DNA of 42,042 bases, taken from assembly GCA_002296655.1 (NCBI GenBank), contig DBIN01000019.1:106328-148369 (forward strand), given 5' to 3'. A model generated the notes under the pieces. That model made no database searches. It was not told the DNA's origin and worked only from the letters and a program-made list of their open reading frames with translations. The position numbers and the translations under genes were made by a program. This DNA comes from Acinetobacter sp. UBA801 (GTDB lineage: Bacteria > Pseudomonadota > Gammaproteobacteria > Pseudomonadales > Moraxellaceae). Of this stretch, positions 17,323 to 28,667 are shown piece after piece (within the stretch, counting starts at the first letter, position 1; each line of letters opens with the position of its first letter).

Positions 17323-18300
17323 TTAAGGAATTTCTTGCTCTTCACCCTCAAATTCAGGTTTGACTTGAACAATAAAGTCCTGACGGTTCAAACCGCGCCA
17401 TAAGGCAAAGGCTGTACCAATGTAAATAGATGAATATGTTCCGACAAATACACCGACAAACATCGCAATCGAGAACCATTTCAGACCATCACCGCCCATG
17501 AGCATCATTGCGACTACAACCAGTAACAGGGTCATAGAGGTGTGAATGGTACGACGCAAAGTTTCTGTCAGTGCAATGTTCACCACTTCAAGCGGTGTTG
17601 CACCACGGATTTTACGGAAGTTTTCACGAATACGGTCAGATACAACAATGTTATCGTTGAGTGAGAAGCCAATAATTGCCAATAGCGCTGCCAATACAGT
17701 CAGGTCAAATGGCCATTGCAGCATGGCAAAAATACCCAGTGTCACAATAATATCGTGGAACAATGACAGTACCGCACCCATTGCCAGTTTGAATTCAAAG
17801 CGAATGGTGACGTAAACCAACATCAATAACATGGCTAAAGCGACAGCGCCAGCAGAACGTATGTACAGCTCATTACCGACTTGACCGCCAACCACATCTA
17901 CCTTTGGCACAGCAGCAGCATTATTTGGTAACTGTACCGCAGCGGTAATCGCTTTGGTTAGGTCTTCGGCTTCTACATCTTCTTGCACAGGCATACGCAC
18001 CATTAGGTCGCGGTCTGAGCCAAGTGTTTGTACCACAGGGTCATTGAAGCCTGCTTTAATTAAAGCATTAGATACGTCAGTCGCTTTAACAGGGTTACTA
18101 TAGTTAAGTTCTGCCGCAATACCGCCAGTAAAGTCCAAACCTAAATTTAAACCTTTAGTGGCAATAAAGAAGATGCTGGCGACCGTAAGTAGAATAGAAA
18201 GCAATGCCGCAGGCAAAGCTATCTTCATAAACGGAATCACGCGCTCATCATCAGGGCGACCGTATTTTTTTGAAGGTAGTTGAGTATTCTCAGTCATCAT
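17323..18300 (-). CDS. secF: Protein translocase subunit SecF
   Basis: Inner-membrane partner of SecD; SecDF uses the proton gradient to help pull exported proteins through SecYEG. The 325-residue protein has one N-terminal helix (about 24-48), the GLDFTGG motif, a periplasmic domain, and five C-terminal helices including the VYVTIRFEFKLAMGAV and LNDNIVVSDRIREN segments. Two ATG codons lie side by side at the start; AAGGAG is 4 nt before the first and 7 nt before the second, so either may be used. Only 8 bp separate it from secD, implying co-transcription. Confidence 0.97.
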   Translation of the reverse strand: MMTENTQLPSKKYGRPDDERVIPFMKIALPAALLSILLTVASIFFIATKGLNLGLDFTGGIAAELNYSNPVKATDVSNALIKAGFNDPVVQTLGSDRDLMVRMPVQEDVEAEDLTKAITAAVQLPNNAAAVPKVDVVGGQVGNELYIRSAGAVALAMLLMLVYVTIRFEFKLAMGAVLSLFHDIIVTLGIFAMLQWPFDLTVLAALLAIIGFSLNDNIVVSDRIRENFRKIRGATPLEVVNIALTETLRRTIHTSMTLLLVVVAMMLMGGDGLKWFSIAMFVGVFVGTYSSIYIGTAFALWRGLNRQDFIVQVKPEFEGEEQEIP

Positions 18301-18308
18301 TGATCTCC

Positions 18309-20204
18309 TTAAATGCTCAACTTTTTCAAGTTACGTTTTTTGCCATAAATGATTTGTACAATTGCACGGGTCACTGTAATTGCAGTAAACATCGAGCAGA
18401 CAATACCAATCATGAGCGTCACAGCAAAGCCCTTGATAGGACCTGTACCAATCGCAAACAGAATGAATGCCACCAAGAATGTGGTTAAGTTCGAATCGAA
18501 AATAGTGTTATACGCTCGGTCATAACCTGCCACAATGGCTTGTTTTGGTGAGGCCCCCCACTTAATTTCTTCTCGTATTCGCTCACAAATCAATACGTTG
18601 GCATCCACCGCCATACCAATGGTGATTACGATACCCGCAATACCCGGTAAAGTGAGTGAAGCACCAATCCAAGACATGACGGTTAAAATCATGGCTAAGT
18701 TAAACACTAAAGCGAAGTTGGCAATCAAACCAAACAGACGGAAGAACACCACCATCCAGATTGCCACCAAAATGAAGCCAATCTGAGTCGACAATACACC
18801 TTTATCAATGTTTTCTTGACCCAAGCTTGGACCAATCACACGTTCTTCGACAAAGTACATTGGCGCTGCTAAGGCACCTGCACGAAGCATTAAGGCCAAT
18901 TCAGAGGCTTCTTGTGGAGAATCTAGGCCTGTAATACGGAACTGTGAACCCAATACCGCCTGAATGGTTGCAGCATTAATGACGACAGATTCGGTGTACG
19001 GGGTACGTACTTCAGTTTGTGTACCATTTTCATCGGTCACATAGCTAATGCGTTGTTTATTTTCAATAAACAATACCGCCATACGTTTACCCACAGCGTT
19101 GCGCGTCGCATCTGCCATGAGCTTGCCGCCCGCAGCATCTAGGGTAATGTTAACTTCTGCACCGCCTGTATCTTGGCTAAAGCCACTTGATGCATTTTGA
19201 ACACGCTCACCCGTTAAAATACGACTACGGTTCAATAATATTTGGCGGCCACTGTCCAAAGATTCAAAGGCAAAAGCTTCTGTGCCAGGTGGTACAGGAC
19301 CTGTAAGCTGACCTGTGTACGGATCAATATATTGATCATTTAAGTCAGACACCAAGCGGAATTCGAGGTTCGCAGTACGACCGAGTACACGCTTCGCTTC
19401 AGCCGTATCTTGTACGCCTGGCAATTCCACCACAATACGGTTGCTACCTTGAGTTTGCACCAAAGCTTCGGCTACACCTAGTTCGTTAATACGGTTACGC
19501 AGTGTGGTCAAGTTTTGATTGACTGCATAAGACTGAATTTCTTGCTTGCGAACATCGGTATAGTTCAGACGTAAGCTAGAGCCTTCTGTGGTGGCTACAG
19601 CTTGCTGTGTGTATTCATTGCCGTTACGGCGCAAGAAATCCATTACCGCATCACGGTCTGCATTGTTGGCAAACTGTAGGGTGATGGTGTTGTTGTTCAG
19701 CGAAAGGCTATTAAATTTCAGCTTGTTGTCACGCAATTGACGGCGTAAATCGGCGGCTGAAGTTTCCATACGTTGGCTGATGGCCTTGTCCATATCCACT
19801 TCTAATAAGAAGTGCACACCACCACGTAAGTCCAGACCTAGCTTCATTGGTTTTGCACCAATTTTTTGTAGCCATTCTGGTGTGGTTGGCGCAAGGTTCA
19901 GCGCCACGACATAGTCATCCCCCAAACCGCGACGTAAAGCTTCTTTGGCTTTGAGTTGGGCTTCTGAGGTGTCTAAACGCAACAATGCGGCATTGTTGGT
20001 AAAGCTGTTGTCATGACTGGCAATATTTTCTGATTGTAAAATTTGCTCTGCTTTTTGTATGATGCTTTGATCAATTTGGGTACCAGCTTTGGCACCTGAA
20101 ATTTGAACAGCAGGTTCATCTGGATACAAGCTAGGCAGGGCATATAATGTACTCACCACAAGAACAACAAGGATGAGCAGATATTTCCATGCTGGGTAAC
20201 GCAT
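18309..20204 (-). CDS. secD: Protein translocase subunit SecD
   Basis: Large subunit of the SecDF export motor. The 631-residue protein has an N-terminal helix (about 8-25), the LGLDLRGGVHFLLEVD motif, a large periplasmic domain with the NELGVAEALVQTQG and RIVVELPGVQD segments, and a C-terminal six-helix RND-like membrane domain containing GMAVDANVLICERIREE. Length and motif order are those of gammaproteobacterial SecD. It is followed within 8 bp by secF. Upstream, a terminator-like hairpin lies between it and yajC. Confidence 0.97.
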   Translation of the reverse strand: MRYPAWKYLLILVVLVVSTLYALPSLYPDEPAVQISGAKAGTQIDQSIIQKAEQILQSENIASHDNSFTNNAALLRLDTSEAQLKAKEALRRGLGDDYVVALNLAPTTPEWLQKIGAKPMKLGLDLRGGVHFLLEVDMDKAISQRMETSAADLRRQLRDNKLKFNSLSLNNNTITLQFANNADRDAVMDFLRRNGNEYTQQAVATTEGSSLRLNYTDVRKQEIQSYAVNQNLTTLRNRINELGVAEALVQTQGSNRIVVELPGVQDTAEAKRVLGRTANLEFRLVSDLNDQYIDPYTGQLTGPVPPGTEAFAFESLDSGRQILLNRSRILTGERVQNASSGFSQDTGGAEVNITLDAAGGKLMADATRNAVGKRMAVLFIENKQRISYVTDENGTQTEVRTPYTESVVINAATIQAVLGSQFRITGLDSPQEASELALMLRAGALAAPMYFVEERVIGPSLGQENIDKGVLSTQIGFILVAIWMVVFFRLFGLIANFALVFNLAMILTVMSWIGASLTLPGIAGIVITIGMAVDANVLICERIREEIKWGASPKQAIVAGYDRAYNTIFDSNLTTFLVAFILFAIGTGPIKGFAVTLMIGIVCSMFTAITVTRAIVQIIYGKKRNLKKLSI

Positions 20205-20223
20205 TTATTTTCTTCTTAAAATG

Positions 20224-20253
20224 AAAAAGTCGTGCGTGAGCACGACTCTTTTT
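20224..20253 (-). terminator. Terminator-like hairpin between yajC and secD
   Basis: Perfect 7-bp stem GTCGTGC / GCACGAC with a 4-nt loop, flanked by A and T runs. Read on the minus strand it ends in TTTTT, like an intrinsic terminator, yet it sits inside the yajC-secD-secF series. Confidence 0.75.
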
Positions 20254-20255
20254 GA

Positions 20256-20585
20256 TTAGAGGTTGTTTAATGTGCCTTCAGGAAGAACTGAAATGACACT
20301 CGCGCGTTGTACTTTTACTTCTACACCACGGTTCAGCTCTACCACTGCAAAATCACCTTCAATTTTAGTGATTTTACCCATAAGACCACCTGCGAATACC
20401 ACTTCACTGCCTACGCCCAAGCTTTCAATCAGTGTGCGATGCTCTTTGGCACGCTTTGATTGTGGACGCCAAATCAGGAAGTAGAAAATTGCAATGAAGA
20501 CTGCAATCATTAAAAGGTTAGCCACAAGGCTTGGTTGTTGTGCAGCTTCACCTGCTGCGTGAGCGGTCGAAATAAAAAGGCTCAT
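20256..20585 (-). CDS. yajC: Preprotein translocase subunit YajC
   Basis: Small single-pass inner-membrane protein associated with SecDF. The 109 residues comprise a short N-terminal stretch, one helix (about 21-40, ending in FYFLIWRPQSKR) and a C-terminal cytoplasmic domain with GSEVVFAGGLMGKI, which is the family signature. It lies between tgt and secD as in many gammaproteobacteria. An intrinsic-terminator-like hairpin directly follows the stop codon, so part of its transcripts may not extend into secD. Confidence 0.95.
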   Translation of the reverse strand: MSLFISTAHAAGEAAQQPSLVANLLMIAVFIAIFYFLIWRPQSKRAKEHRTLIESLGVGSEVVFAGGLMGKITKIEGDFAVVELNRGVEVKVQRASVISVLPEGTLNNL

Positions 20586-20687
20586 TTCATTTTCCTAAAC
20601 TAAAAACTGGCGATCAGTGATCTGATAATAAATGGGTTTGTTCTGCAATTTACCTTGTCTTTTTACTCAGCGCAAATACTGAAAAGA

Positions 20688-22185
<1,498 letters not shown>

Positions 22186-23136
22186 ATGAGTGAATTAAAC
22201 AGTGCACTAAAAGAAGACCAATTCTATAAAACGCTTTTGGAAACCACGAATGCAATTCCGTGGCAGATTAACTGGAAAACCAAAGCTTTTAGCTACATCG
22301 GTCCACAAATTGAGTCTTTACTGGGTTGGACGCAAGACAGTTGGAAAACTGCACAAGATTGGATTGATCGGATGCATCCTGAAGATCGAGACAAGACCGT
22401 AAATATGTGTGTGAGTTTGTCTGATCAAGGTACAGACCACGAAGCTGATTATCGTGCCTTAACCGCTACAGGAGATTATGTCTGGATTCGTGATGTGGTG
22501 CATGTGATTCGTGAAAATGACGAAACTGTGGCGATTATCGGGTTTATGTTTGATATTTCTGCACGTAAACAGATGGAGTTGGAACTCGAAGCATTGAGTC
22601 GTAAAAATCTGGCTTTGAGCTTGCAAGACCCGCTGACCTTGGTTGCCAATCGAAAGGCGCTCAGCGAGTGTATAGAGAATGAATTTAAACGTGCTGTGCG
22701 TCATCAACATGCATTGTCTCTCTTGTTTATCGACATCGATCATTTCAAGCCTTATAACGACAATCATGGGCATTTACAGGGTGATCATTGTTTGATTAGT
22801 GTGGCACAGTTGCTTAAACAACATTTTGCGCGTGCATCTGACTTTGTGGCTCGCTTTGGTGGCGAAGAATTTGTGGTGCTGTTGCCCGAAACACCATTGG
22901 CAGATGCTGTACAACTTGCTGAAAACTTTAGGCAGGCAGTATATGCGCTAGAAATTCCACATACCAAGACTAGGGAAACGACCCAAGTCACGGTGAGTAT
23001 TGGTGTAAATAGCTATGATCAAAATCAGCAGTATCACAATGTGGTCGATTTTCTGCATTCAGCCGATGAATTATTGTATTTGGCAAAAAATAAAGGGCGT
23101 AATCAAGTGCAGTATCTGACACAGTCACCTGTTTAG
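22186..23136 (+). CDS. PAS-GGDEF diguanylate cyclase
   Basis: A 316-residue soluble protein predicted to make cyclic di-GMP. The N-terminal PAS/PAC domain (about 10-130) includes WQINW, the LGWTQDSW helix, MHPEDRD and the closing GFMFDISARKQ segment. The GGDEF domain (about 142-310) has DPLTLVANRKAL, IDIDHFKPYND and the active-site GGEEF at 225-229. The inhibitory-site motif RxxD is present as RASD at 216-219, five residues before GGEEF, so product feedback inhibition is likely. No membrane helix is seen, so the signal is probably cytoplasmic. It has its own AGAGG ribosome site and is transcribed against its neighbours. Confidence 0.92.
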   Translation: MSELNSALKEDQFYKTLLETTNAIPWQINWKTKAFSYIGPQIESLLGWTQDSWKTAQDWIDRMHPEDRDKTVNMCVSLSDQGTDHEADYRALTATGDYVWIRDVVHVIRENDETVAIIGFMFDISARKQMELELEALSRKNLALSLQDPLTLVANRKALSECIENEFKRAVRHQHALSLLFIDIDHFKPYNDNHGHLQGDHCLISVAQLLKQHFARASDFVARFGGEEFVVLLPETPLADAVQLAENFRQAVYALEIPHTKTRETTQVTVSIGVNSYDQNQQYHNVVDFLHSADELLYLAKNKGRNQVQYLTQSPV

Positions 23137-23142
23137 TTGAAA

Positions 23143-23178
23143 TCTGAAAAAACAGCAAGCTTCGTGCCTGTTGTTTTA
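23143..23178. terminator. Bidirectional terminator between the cyclase gene and lemA
   Basis: An imperfect hairpin with outer stem AACAG / CTGTT and inner GC / GC around a TTCGT loop lies between the two convergent stop codons. It has a T-rich tail on each strand. Confidence 0.6.
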
Positions 23179-23197
23179 TTGACATATCAAAAATAAC

Positions 23198-23764
23198 TTA
23201 AAAATTTGGACGATAATCAAAACTTTGCGCTGCGCTGTTGTCACGAAAAGCGCGCACTGGTTTTTTGGCTGTGGTTGCAGTATTGATTATGTTGTTGGGA
23301 AAGACCTGAATATAATTATTAAATAGCTCGACATTGCGGTTATAAATGGTAATTGCAGCACCGACATTTTCATTCTGCTCATCAATTTCATGCATCATTT
23401 TTAAATACAGTTGATCGGCTTTAAGCTCAGGATAATTTTCGACCACCACATTCAAGCTGCGCATCAATTCTTTGCTTAATGCTTCAACACGTTGTAATTG
23501 ATTAACATCGGCATTGTTGATGTTTAGGTTCATAATATTTTGGCGCAGTTCAGTCACTTTTTCTAAAGTGCTTTTTTCCATGCCTGCATATTGTTCGACT
23601 ACTGGCGCAAGTTCTTCGAGTGTTTTTAATTTCTGTCGTTCAAAACTGGTTACATCTGCCCAAGCGCGGATAGTAGCGTTGTGGTGGCGTACGATATTGT
23701 TACGAATCATGATGCCTAGAATCACTAATACGATAACAACCAAAAGAAAAATTGCGATACCCAT
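23198..23764 (-). CDS. LemA family protein
   Basis: A 188-residue protein with one N-terminal membrane helix (about 3-22), then a long helical cytoplasmic or periplasmic region typical of LemA: AWADVTSFERQ, the LEELAPVVEQYAGMEKSTLE coil, NVVVENYPELKAD and the EIDEQNENVGAAITIYNRNVELFNN segment. The function of LemA proteins is not established. I use the ATG at 23764; a TTG at 23776 would add four residues. It lies just downstream of the DUF3137 gene, a pairing I recognise from many bacteria, so the two probably act together at the membrane. Confidence 0.88.
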   Translation of the reverse strand: MGIAIFLLVVIVLVILGIMIRNNIVRHHNATIRAWADVTSFERQKLKTLEELAPVVEQYAGMEKSTLEKVTELRQNIMNLNINNADVNQLQRVEALSKELMRSLNVVVENYPELKADQLYLKMMHEIDEQNENVGAAITIYNRNVELFNNYIQVFPNNIINTATTAKKPVRAFRDNSAAQSFDYRPNF

Positions 23765-23786
23765 GCTTTGCCCCAAGATGATTTTC

Positions 23787-24815
23787 TTAGTCTAGAAAAT
23801 CGACCAGATCTGTCTGTAATTGTTCTAAATAAGGTAATTTAAAAGTGCGTAAGTGTCCACGCAATGCGGAAATATCTTGAATATTTTTTGCTTTACTGGA
23901 AATTTCAAACAGGTTGCGATTGCCTAAAAAGCACAGCGTGTTCCGCTCAGGGTGAAATAATAAATCACCTTGTTGATGCTGAAAAAAATCATCTAGTTTT
24001 AACACCATTGCAGGGCTGAGCGTACGCGCCAGTTGAATTGCATCACTACCAAAAAAATTGAGTTTTTGATTTAGGCGAATATCACTGGTATGCCACGGAA
24101 CATGATAAGGCGCACCAAAGGTTTTATTGTTTGAGGTAACGGCTAAACCTTGTAGCTGCACATCAAAGACAAATACGCCGGATAAATAGCGCACGACTTC
24201 ACGCACTTTATAGTCATTGCCATTTTGATCTTTAATGCGGGTTTCGCTGACATAACGATATTCAAAGACCAAAACCTGATGCTCCTTGCCTTGTTGATCC
24301 TGCCAAACAGTACTGGCGTAACGGCGAATTTCATTAGACAGATTCCCTAAATTAAATAAAGGGAACAGACTTTTTAAATGGGCAATCAAATAAACGGGTT
24401 GTAAAGTTCGGGCAAGATGCTGTGGCGGTTGCTGCCACGCCAGTTGATAGCGCTGCGCAATACTTTCCTGTTCTAAAAAAGTGATAACTTCTTCAATGGG
24501 GTCGTCTTGCTCATAGGTAATAAATGCCCAAAAAATACAGACTACGCCAATCAGTAAACAAAATTGCAGCCAAATATTGCTTGGTTGAATCAAGAGCATT
24601 AAACAGAACAACACACCCATAATACCAAGCAAGACAGGTAAAACATTTTCAAACTTGAGGGTGATGTCATCTTGCCAAGGGTGTAAACCATCTAAAATTT
24701 CTTGATGGCTTTGCGCTTTTTTTCCAATATCCCATAACCGCGCGATATTACGAAATACCCGCTGATTCTTCTTGCGTCGAATATGAATGGAGTGTTGCAC
24801 GGTATCGAGCGGCAT
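23787..24815 (-). CDS. DUF3137 domain membrane protein
   Basis: Counted from the ATG at 24815 this protein has 342 residues. It has a basic N-terminal helix (SIHIRRKKNQRVFRN), two adjacent membrane helices at about residues 55-100, and a soluble C-terminal domain with SNEIRRYASTVW, QVLVFEYRYVSE, FDVQLQGLAVTSNNKTF and LSPAMVLKLDDFF, which match what I recall of DUF3137 proteins. Its function is unknown. The frame can be extended to a TTG at 24860, which would overlap the end of queA by 20 bp; neither start has a clear ribosome site. It is located directly between queA and lemA, most likely in one transcript. Confidence 0.78.
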   Translation of the reverse strand: MPLDTVQHSIHIRRKKNQRVFRNIARLWDIGKKAQSHQEILDGLHPWQDDITLKFENVLPVLLGIMGVLFCLMLLIQPSNIWLQFCLLIGVVCIFWAFITYEQDDPIEEVITFLEQESIAQRYQLAWQQPPQHLARTLQPVYLIAHLKSLFPLFNLGNLSNEIRRYASTVWQDQQGKEHQVLVFEYRYVSETRIKDQNGNDYKVREVVRYLSGVFVFDVQLQGLAVTSNNKTFGAPYHVPWHTSDIRLNQKLNFFGSDAIQLARTLSPAMVLKLDDFFQHQQGDLLFHPERNTLCFLGNRNLFEISSKAKNIQDISALRGHLRTFKLPYLEQLQTDLVDFLD

Positions 24816-24840
24816 GGCGATTGTTTTAACAGGTTGAAAA

Positions 24841-25878
24841 TTAAGTTTGAGCTTGATCAATCAGCATGGCATCGCCATAACTAAAGAAACGATAGCGTTC
24901 AGCCACAGCATGTTGATACGCCCGCATGACATTTTCACGGCTCGAAAGCGCAGACACCAACATTAATAAGGTCGATTCAGGCAAGTGAAAATTGGTGATC
25001 AAACGATCCACCACTTTAAACTGATAACCTGGGTAAATAAAGATTTGCGTATCACCCGACCACGCCGCAAGTTCGCCTGCATGAGCTTGTACCGCACTTT
25101 CCACGGCACGTGTGGCAGTTGTACCCACTGAAATAACTTTGTTGCCTCGTGCTTTGGTTTCACGAATCAGCGCTACGGCAGCCTCAGAAACTTCACACCA
25201 TTCACTGTGCATAATGTGATTGGCAATATCTTCGGTACGTACAGGTAAAAATGTACCTGCACCCACATGCAAGGTCACAAAGGTTTTTTGAATGCCTTTA
25301 TCTGCTAACTGTTGCAGCAAGGCTTCATCAAAGTGCAAGCTGGCAGTGGGTGCGGCAACACTAGCGAGTTTTGTCGGGTCATTAAACACTGTTTGATAAC
25401 GTTCGGTATCAATCGCTTCTGCTTCACGGTTAAAGTAGGGTGGAATTGGCAACTGACCGTAGACATCCAATACGTCTAAAATAGGCTGTGAAAATTCGAC
25501 AATAAATAAGTTTTCATGACGACCTTGTACGGTCACTTTTACAGCATCAGGCCCAATAAACAGTTCAGCACCAGCTTTTGGTGAGTTGCTGGCTTTAATA
25601 TGACAATGGGCAATAAATTGATCTTGTAGACGTTCAACCAAGACTTCTACCGCACCCCCTGTGGCACGTTTACCTTTAAGACGTGCTTTCATGACTTTGG
25701 TATCGTTAAGTACCAGTAAATCGCCCGCTTCGAGTAAATTCAGTAAGTCGGTAAATTGATGGTCGTGATATTGACCTTGAGCATCAAGATGCAGCAGGCG
25801 AGAAGCGCTACGACTGGCTAGCGGGTAGCGTGCAATGAGTTCATCGGGGAGATTAAAGTTAAAGTCAGAAAGCTGCAT
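24841..25878 (-). CDS. queA: S-adenosylmethionine:tRNA ribosyltransferase-isomerase
   Basis: Transfers the ribosyl group of SAM to preQ1-modified tRNA to form epoxyqueuosine. The 345-residue protein shows the QueA features: the start [32 protein letters not shown], the [10 protein letters not shown] segment, [20 protein letters not shown], and the C-terminal [15 protein letters not shown]. Length is normal. It is first of a same-strand series with the DUF3137 and lemA genes, and is separated from tgt, its usual neighbour, by about 3 kb. Confidence 0.97.
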   Translation of the reverse strand: MQLSDFNFNLPDELIARYPLASRSASRLLHLDAQGQYHDHQFTDLLNLLEAGDLLVLNDTKVMKARLKGKRATGGAVEVLVERLQDQFIAHCHIKASNSPKAGAELFIGPDAVKVTVQGRHENLFIVEFSQPILDVLDVYGQLPIPPYFNREAEAIDTERYQTVFNDPTKLASVAAPTASLHFDEALLQQLADKGIQKTFVTLHVGAGTFLPVRTEDIANHIMHSEWCEVSEAAVALIRETKARGNKVISVGTTATRAVESAVQAHAGELAAWSGDTQIFIYPGYQFKVVDRLITNFHLPESTLLMLVSALSSRENVMRAYQHAVAERYRFFSYGDAMLIDQAQT

Positions 25879-26012
25879 GATAAAAAAAAGTTAGAACACT
25901 GGGAAAACTGCGCCTAGTATATGCTTTTTTAGGTTTTATGGATGAAATTGGTCGATTATAAATCAAAAAAATGACAGCTGATTTAATTTTAAACAATTGC
26001 AAAAAACTTGCG

Positions 26013-26040
26013 TTGACAAGCTGTCAAAAAAGTTTATTAT
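26013..26040 (+). promoter_or_regulatory. Promoter of tRNA-Leu
   Basis: A perfect -35 box TTGACA at 26013-26018 is followed after 16 bp by TATTAT at 26035-26040. A start about 7 nt downstream would give a leader of roughly 9 nt before the tRNA. The -35 box lies within the perfect palindrome TTGACA-AGC-TGTCAA (26013-26027), which could bind a regulator. Confidence 0.75.
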
Positions 26041-26055
26041 ACCCATCAACACCTA

Positions 26056-26142
26056 CCCGAGGTGGTGAAATTGGTAGACGCGGCGGACTCAAAATCCGCT
26101 GTCAGAGATGACGTGTCGGTTCGAGTCCGACCCTCGGGACCA
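26056..26142 (+). tRNA. tRNA-Leu, anticodon CAA
   Basis: An 87-nt class II tRNA. The acceptor stem CCCGAGG / CCTCGGG is followed by discriminator A and an encoded CCA. The D arm carries GGTAGACGC; the anticodon stem GCGGA / TCCGC encloses loop CTCAAAA with anticodon CAA (codon UUG). A long variable arm follows, and the T arm is GTCGG-TTCGAGT-CCGAC. It has its own promoter and terminator and stands as a single tRNA gene. Confidence 0.97.
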
Positions 26143-26150
26143 TATAAAAG

Positions 26151-26189
26151 AAAAGCCCTCAAGCATATTAAGACTTGGGGGCTTTTTTT
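26151..26189 (+). terminator. Terminator of tRNA-Leu
   Basis: Stem AAAAGCCCTCAAG / CTTGGGGGCTTTT with one T-G pair and a run of seven or more T, starting 9 bp after the tRNA CCA end. Confidence 0.88.
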
Positions 26190-26364
26190 ATTGTCTGAAC
26201 TTTATCCAATGATTTGAATATCTTAAAGTTTTTATAAGAAGGTTGTTGCTTACTTTAATTTGATTTTCTTGGTTCATGAATAAAAATAGGCATACAGAAT
26301 AAGAAATAAGGATATATTTGAGGATATCGCTAACTTATCCCGTCTTTATCAATTTTCTGACAAC

Positions 26365-26394
26365 AAAAAACCAGTGTGAAAGCACTGGTTTTTT
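26365..26394 (-). terminator. Terminator of icd
   Basis: Perfect stem AAAAAACCAGTG / CACTGGTTTTTT with a 6-nt loop, 42 bp past the icd stop codon. T runs occur on both strands. Confidence 0.9.
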
Positions 26395-26435
26395 GTAGAA
26401 CAGGCACTGAATTGTATCAGTGCGATGTCATAGCA

Positions 26436-28667
26436 TTAAATAGTTTCAAGTGCAGCATTGAATGTTGCGCTTGGACGCATTACTGCATTCACTTTAGCTT
26501 GATCTACTGCGTAGTAACCACCGATATCAACCGATTTACCTTGTACTTCCGCAAGTTCAGCAACAATTTTGTCTTCGTTTTCAGCTAAAGTTTGTGCAAG
26601 TGGTGCAAACTTCGCTTTTAACTCAGCATCTTCGTCTTGAGCAGCAAGTGCTTCTGCCCAGTATTTTGCCAAGTAGAAGTGGCTGCCACGGTTGTCCAAT
26701 TCGCCAGTACGACGTGATGGAGACTTGTCGTTGTCCAGTAATTTGCTGGTCGCTTGATCAAGGGTTGATGCAAGTAACTTCGCACGCGCATTGTCTTCTT
26801 TAATCCCCATTTCTTCTAAAGAAGCAGCAAGTGCAAGGAACTCACCTAAAGAATCCCAACGTAAGTGGTTTTCTTCAACAAGTTGTTGTACGTGTTTAGG
26901 CGCAGAACCACCCGCACCAGTTTCATACATACCGCCACCCGCCATTAACGGAACGATAGACAGCATTTTCGCGGAAGTACCAAGTTCCATAATTGGGAAC
27001 AAGTCAGTGAGGTAGTCACGTAAGATGTTACCTGTTACAGAAATGGTATCTAAACCACGCGCAACACGCTCAAGCGTATAACGCATCGCACGCACTTGAG
27101 ACATGATTTGAATGTCTAAACCAGTCGTGTCGTGATCTTTTAAGTATTTTTGAACTTTTTTGATCACTTCATTTTCGTGTGGACGGTACGGGTCAAGCCA
27201 GAAGATTGCTGGCATGCCAGAGTTGCGTGCACGAGTAACTGCAAGTTTCACCCAGTCGCGAATTGGTGCGTCTTTCACCTGACACATACGCCAGATATCG
27301 CCTTCTTCCACGTTTTGAGTCATCAACACTTCACCAGTGTCAATGTCGGTGATGTTTGCAACACCCGCAGCAGGAACTTCAAAAGTCTTGTCGTGTGAAC
27401 CGTATTCTTCAGCTTTTTGCGCCATCAAACCTACGTTTGGCACAGTACCCATCGTACGTGGGTCGAAGTTGCCATTCCATTTACAGAAATTGATCATTTC
27501 TTGGTAAATACGTGCGAAAGTCGACTCTGGCATTACAGCTTTACAGTCATAAGGCTTGCCGTCAGCACCCCACATTTTACCGCCACCACGAATCATTGCA
27601 GGCATAGAAGCATCTACAATTACGTCGTTTGGAGAATGGAAGTTGGTGATGCCTTTTGCAGAATCCACCATTGCAAGCGCAGGGCGGTGTTCTTGGCATG
27701 CGTGTAAATCTTCGATGATTTCTTCACGTAAAGAAGTTGGTAAGGTTTCGATCTTTTCATAAAGACCCGCCATACCGTTGTTGACGTTAATGCCAAGTTC
27801 TTCAAATAATTTACCGTGTTTTTCAAACGCTTCTTTATAGTAAATTTTCACACAGTGACCGAATACAATCGGGTGTGAAACTTTCATCATGGTTGCTTTT
27901 ACGTGTAAAGAGAACAAAATGCCTGCTTCTTTACAATCATCCAGTTGTTTTTCATAAAAGTCGCAAAGCGCTTTTTTGCTCATGAACATAGAGTCGATGA
28001 TTTCGCCATCAAGTAACGCTACTTTTTCTTTCAATACAATGGTTTCACCAGATTGAGTGATGAGTTCCATTTTTACGTTACGTGCGCGGTCAAGCGTCAT
28101 CGATTTTTCGCCATGGTAGAAGTCGCCTTCATTCATGTGTGAAACGTGAGTTTGTGACCATTGCTTCCATTCACCCATAGAGTGCGGGTGTTTTTTCGCG
28201 TAGTTTTTCACTGCAGCAGGTGCACGACGGTCAGAGTTACCTTCACGTAATACAGGGTTTACAGCTGAACCAAGACATTTGCCATAGCGTGCTTTAATCG
28301 CTTTTTCGTCTTCAGTGGTTGGGTTTTCAGGATAGTCAGGAATTGCATAACCTTTTGCTTGTAATTCCTTGATACATGCAACTAACTGGGCAACTGAAGC
28401 ACTGATGTTTGGAAGTTTGATGATGTTGGTATCTGGATCTTGCGTGAGACGTCCAAGCTCTGCGAGGTTGTCGGCTACCTTCTGTTCTTCGCTTAGGTAT
28501 TCCGAGAATTCAGAGAGTACGCGTGCTGCTACAGAGATATCACTCTTGACAATCTCGATGCCAGCAGGCTTAGTAAAGGTCTCAATGATCGGCAGTAGAG
28601 AGTAGGTCGCCAACAATGGCGCCTCATCGGTCAGTGTGTAAATGATTTTTGACTTTCCACCAGCCAT
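26436..28667 (-). CDS. icd: Isocitrate dehydrogenase (NADP), monomeric type
   Basis: Converts isocitrate to 2-oxoglutarate with NADPH formation. The 743-residue length marks the monomeric form (known from Azotobacter and Corynebacterium), not the roughly 416-residue homodimeric form. The isocitrate-binding segment is visible as S134, N137, R141 and R147 ([16 protein letters not shown]), with the family stretches [29 protein letters not shown] and [12 protein letters not shown]. The start is the ATG at 28667. It is a single-gene unit with its own terminator and a long upstream region rich in inverted repeats. Acinetobacter strains may also carry a dimeric enzyme; none is in this window. Confidence 0.96.
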   Translation of the reverse strand: MAGGKSKIIYTLTDEAPLLATYSLLPIIETFTKPAGIEIVKSDISVAARVLSEFSEYLSEEQKVADNLAELGRLTQDPDTNIIKLPNISASVAQLVACIKELQAKGYAIPDYPENPTTEDEKAIKARYGKCLGSAVNPVLREGNSDRRAPAAVKNYAKKHPHSMGEWKQWSQTHVSHMNEGDFYHGEKSMTLDRARNVKMELITQSGETIVLKEKVALLDGEIIDSMFMSKKALCDFYEKQLDDCKEAGILFSLHVKATMMKVSHPIVFGHCVKIYYKEAFEKHGKLFEELGINVNNGMAGLYEKIETLPTSLREEIIEDLHACQEHRPALAMVDSAKGITNFHSPNDVIVDASMPAMIRGGGKMWGADGKPYDCKAVMPESTFARIYQEMINFCKWNGNFDPRTMGTVPNVGLMAQKAEEYGSHDKTFEVPAAGVANITDIDTGEVLMTQNVEEGDIWRMCQVKDAPIRDWVKLAVTRARNSGMPAIFWLDPYRPHENEVIKKVQKYLKDHDTTGLDIQIMSQVRAMRYTLERVARGLDTISVTGNILRDYLTDLFPIMELGTSAKMLSIVPLMAGGGMYETGAGGSAPKHVQQLVEENHLRWDSLGEFLALAASLEEMGIKEDNARAKLLASTLDQATSKLLDNDKSPSRRTGELDNRGSHFYLAKYWAEALAAQDEDAELKAKFAPLAQTLAENEDKIVAELAEVQGKSVDIGGYYAVDQAKVNAVMRPSATFNAALETI

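Noticed and set aside
26436..28667. Open frames on the plus strand opposite icd
   Set aside because: Several frames of 60-96 codons are shadows of a strongly coding gene and show no domain, ribosome site or conserved motif.
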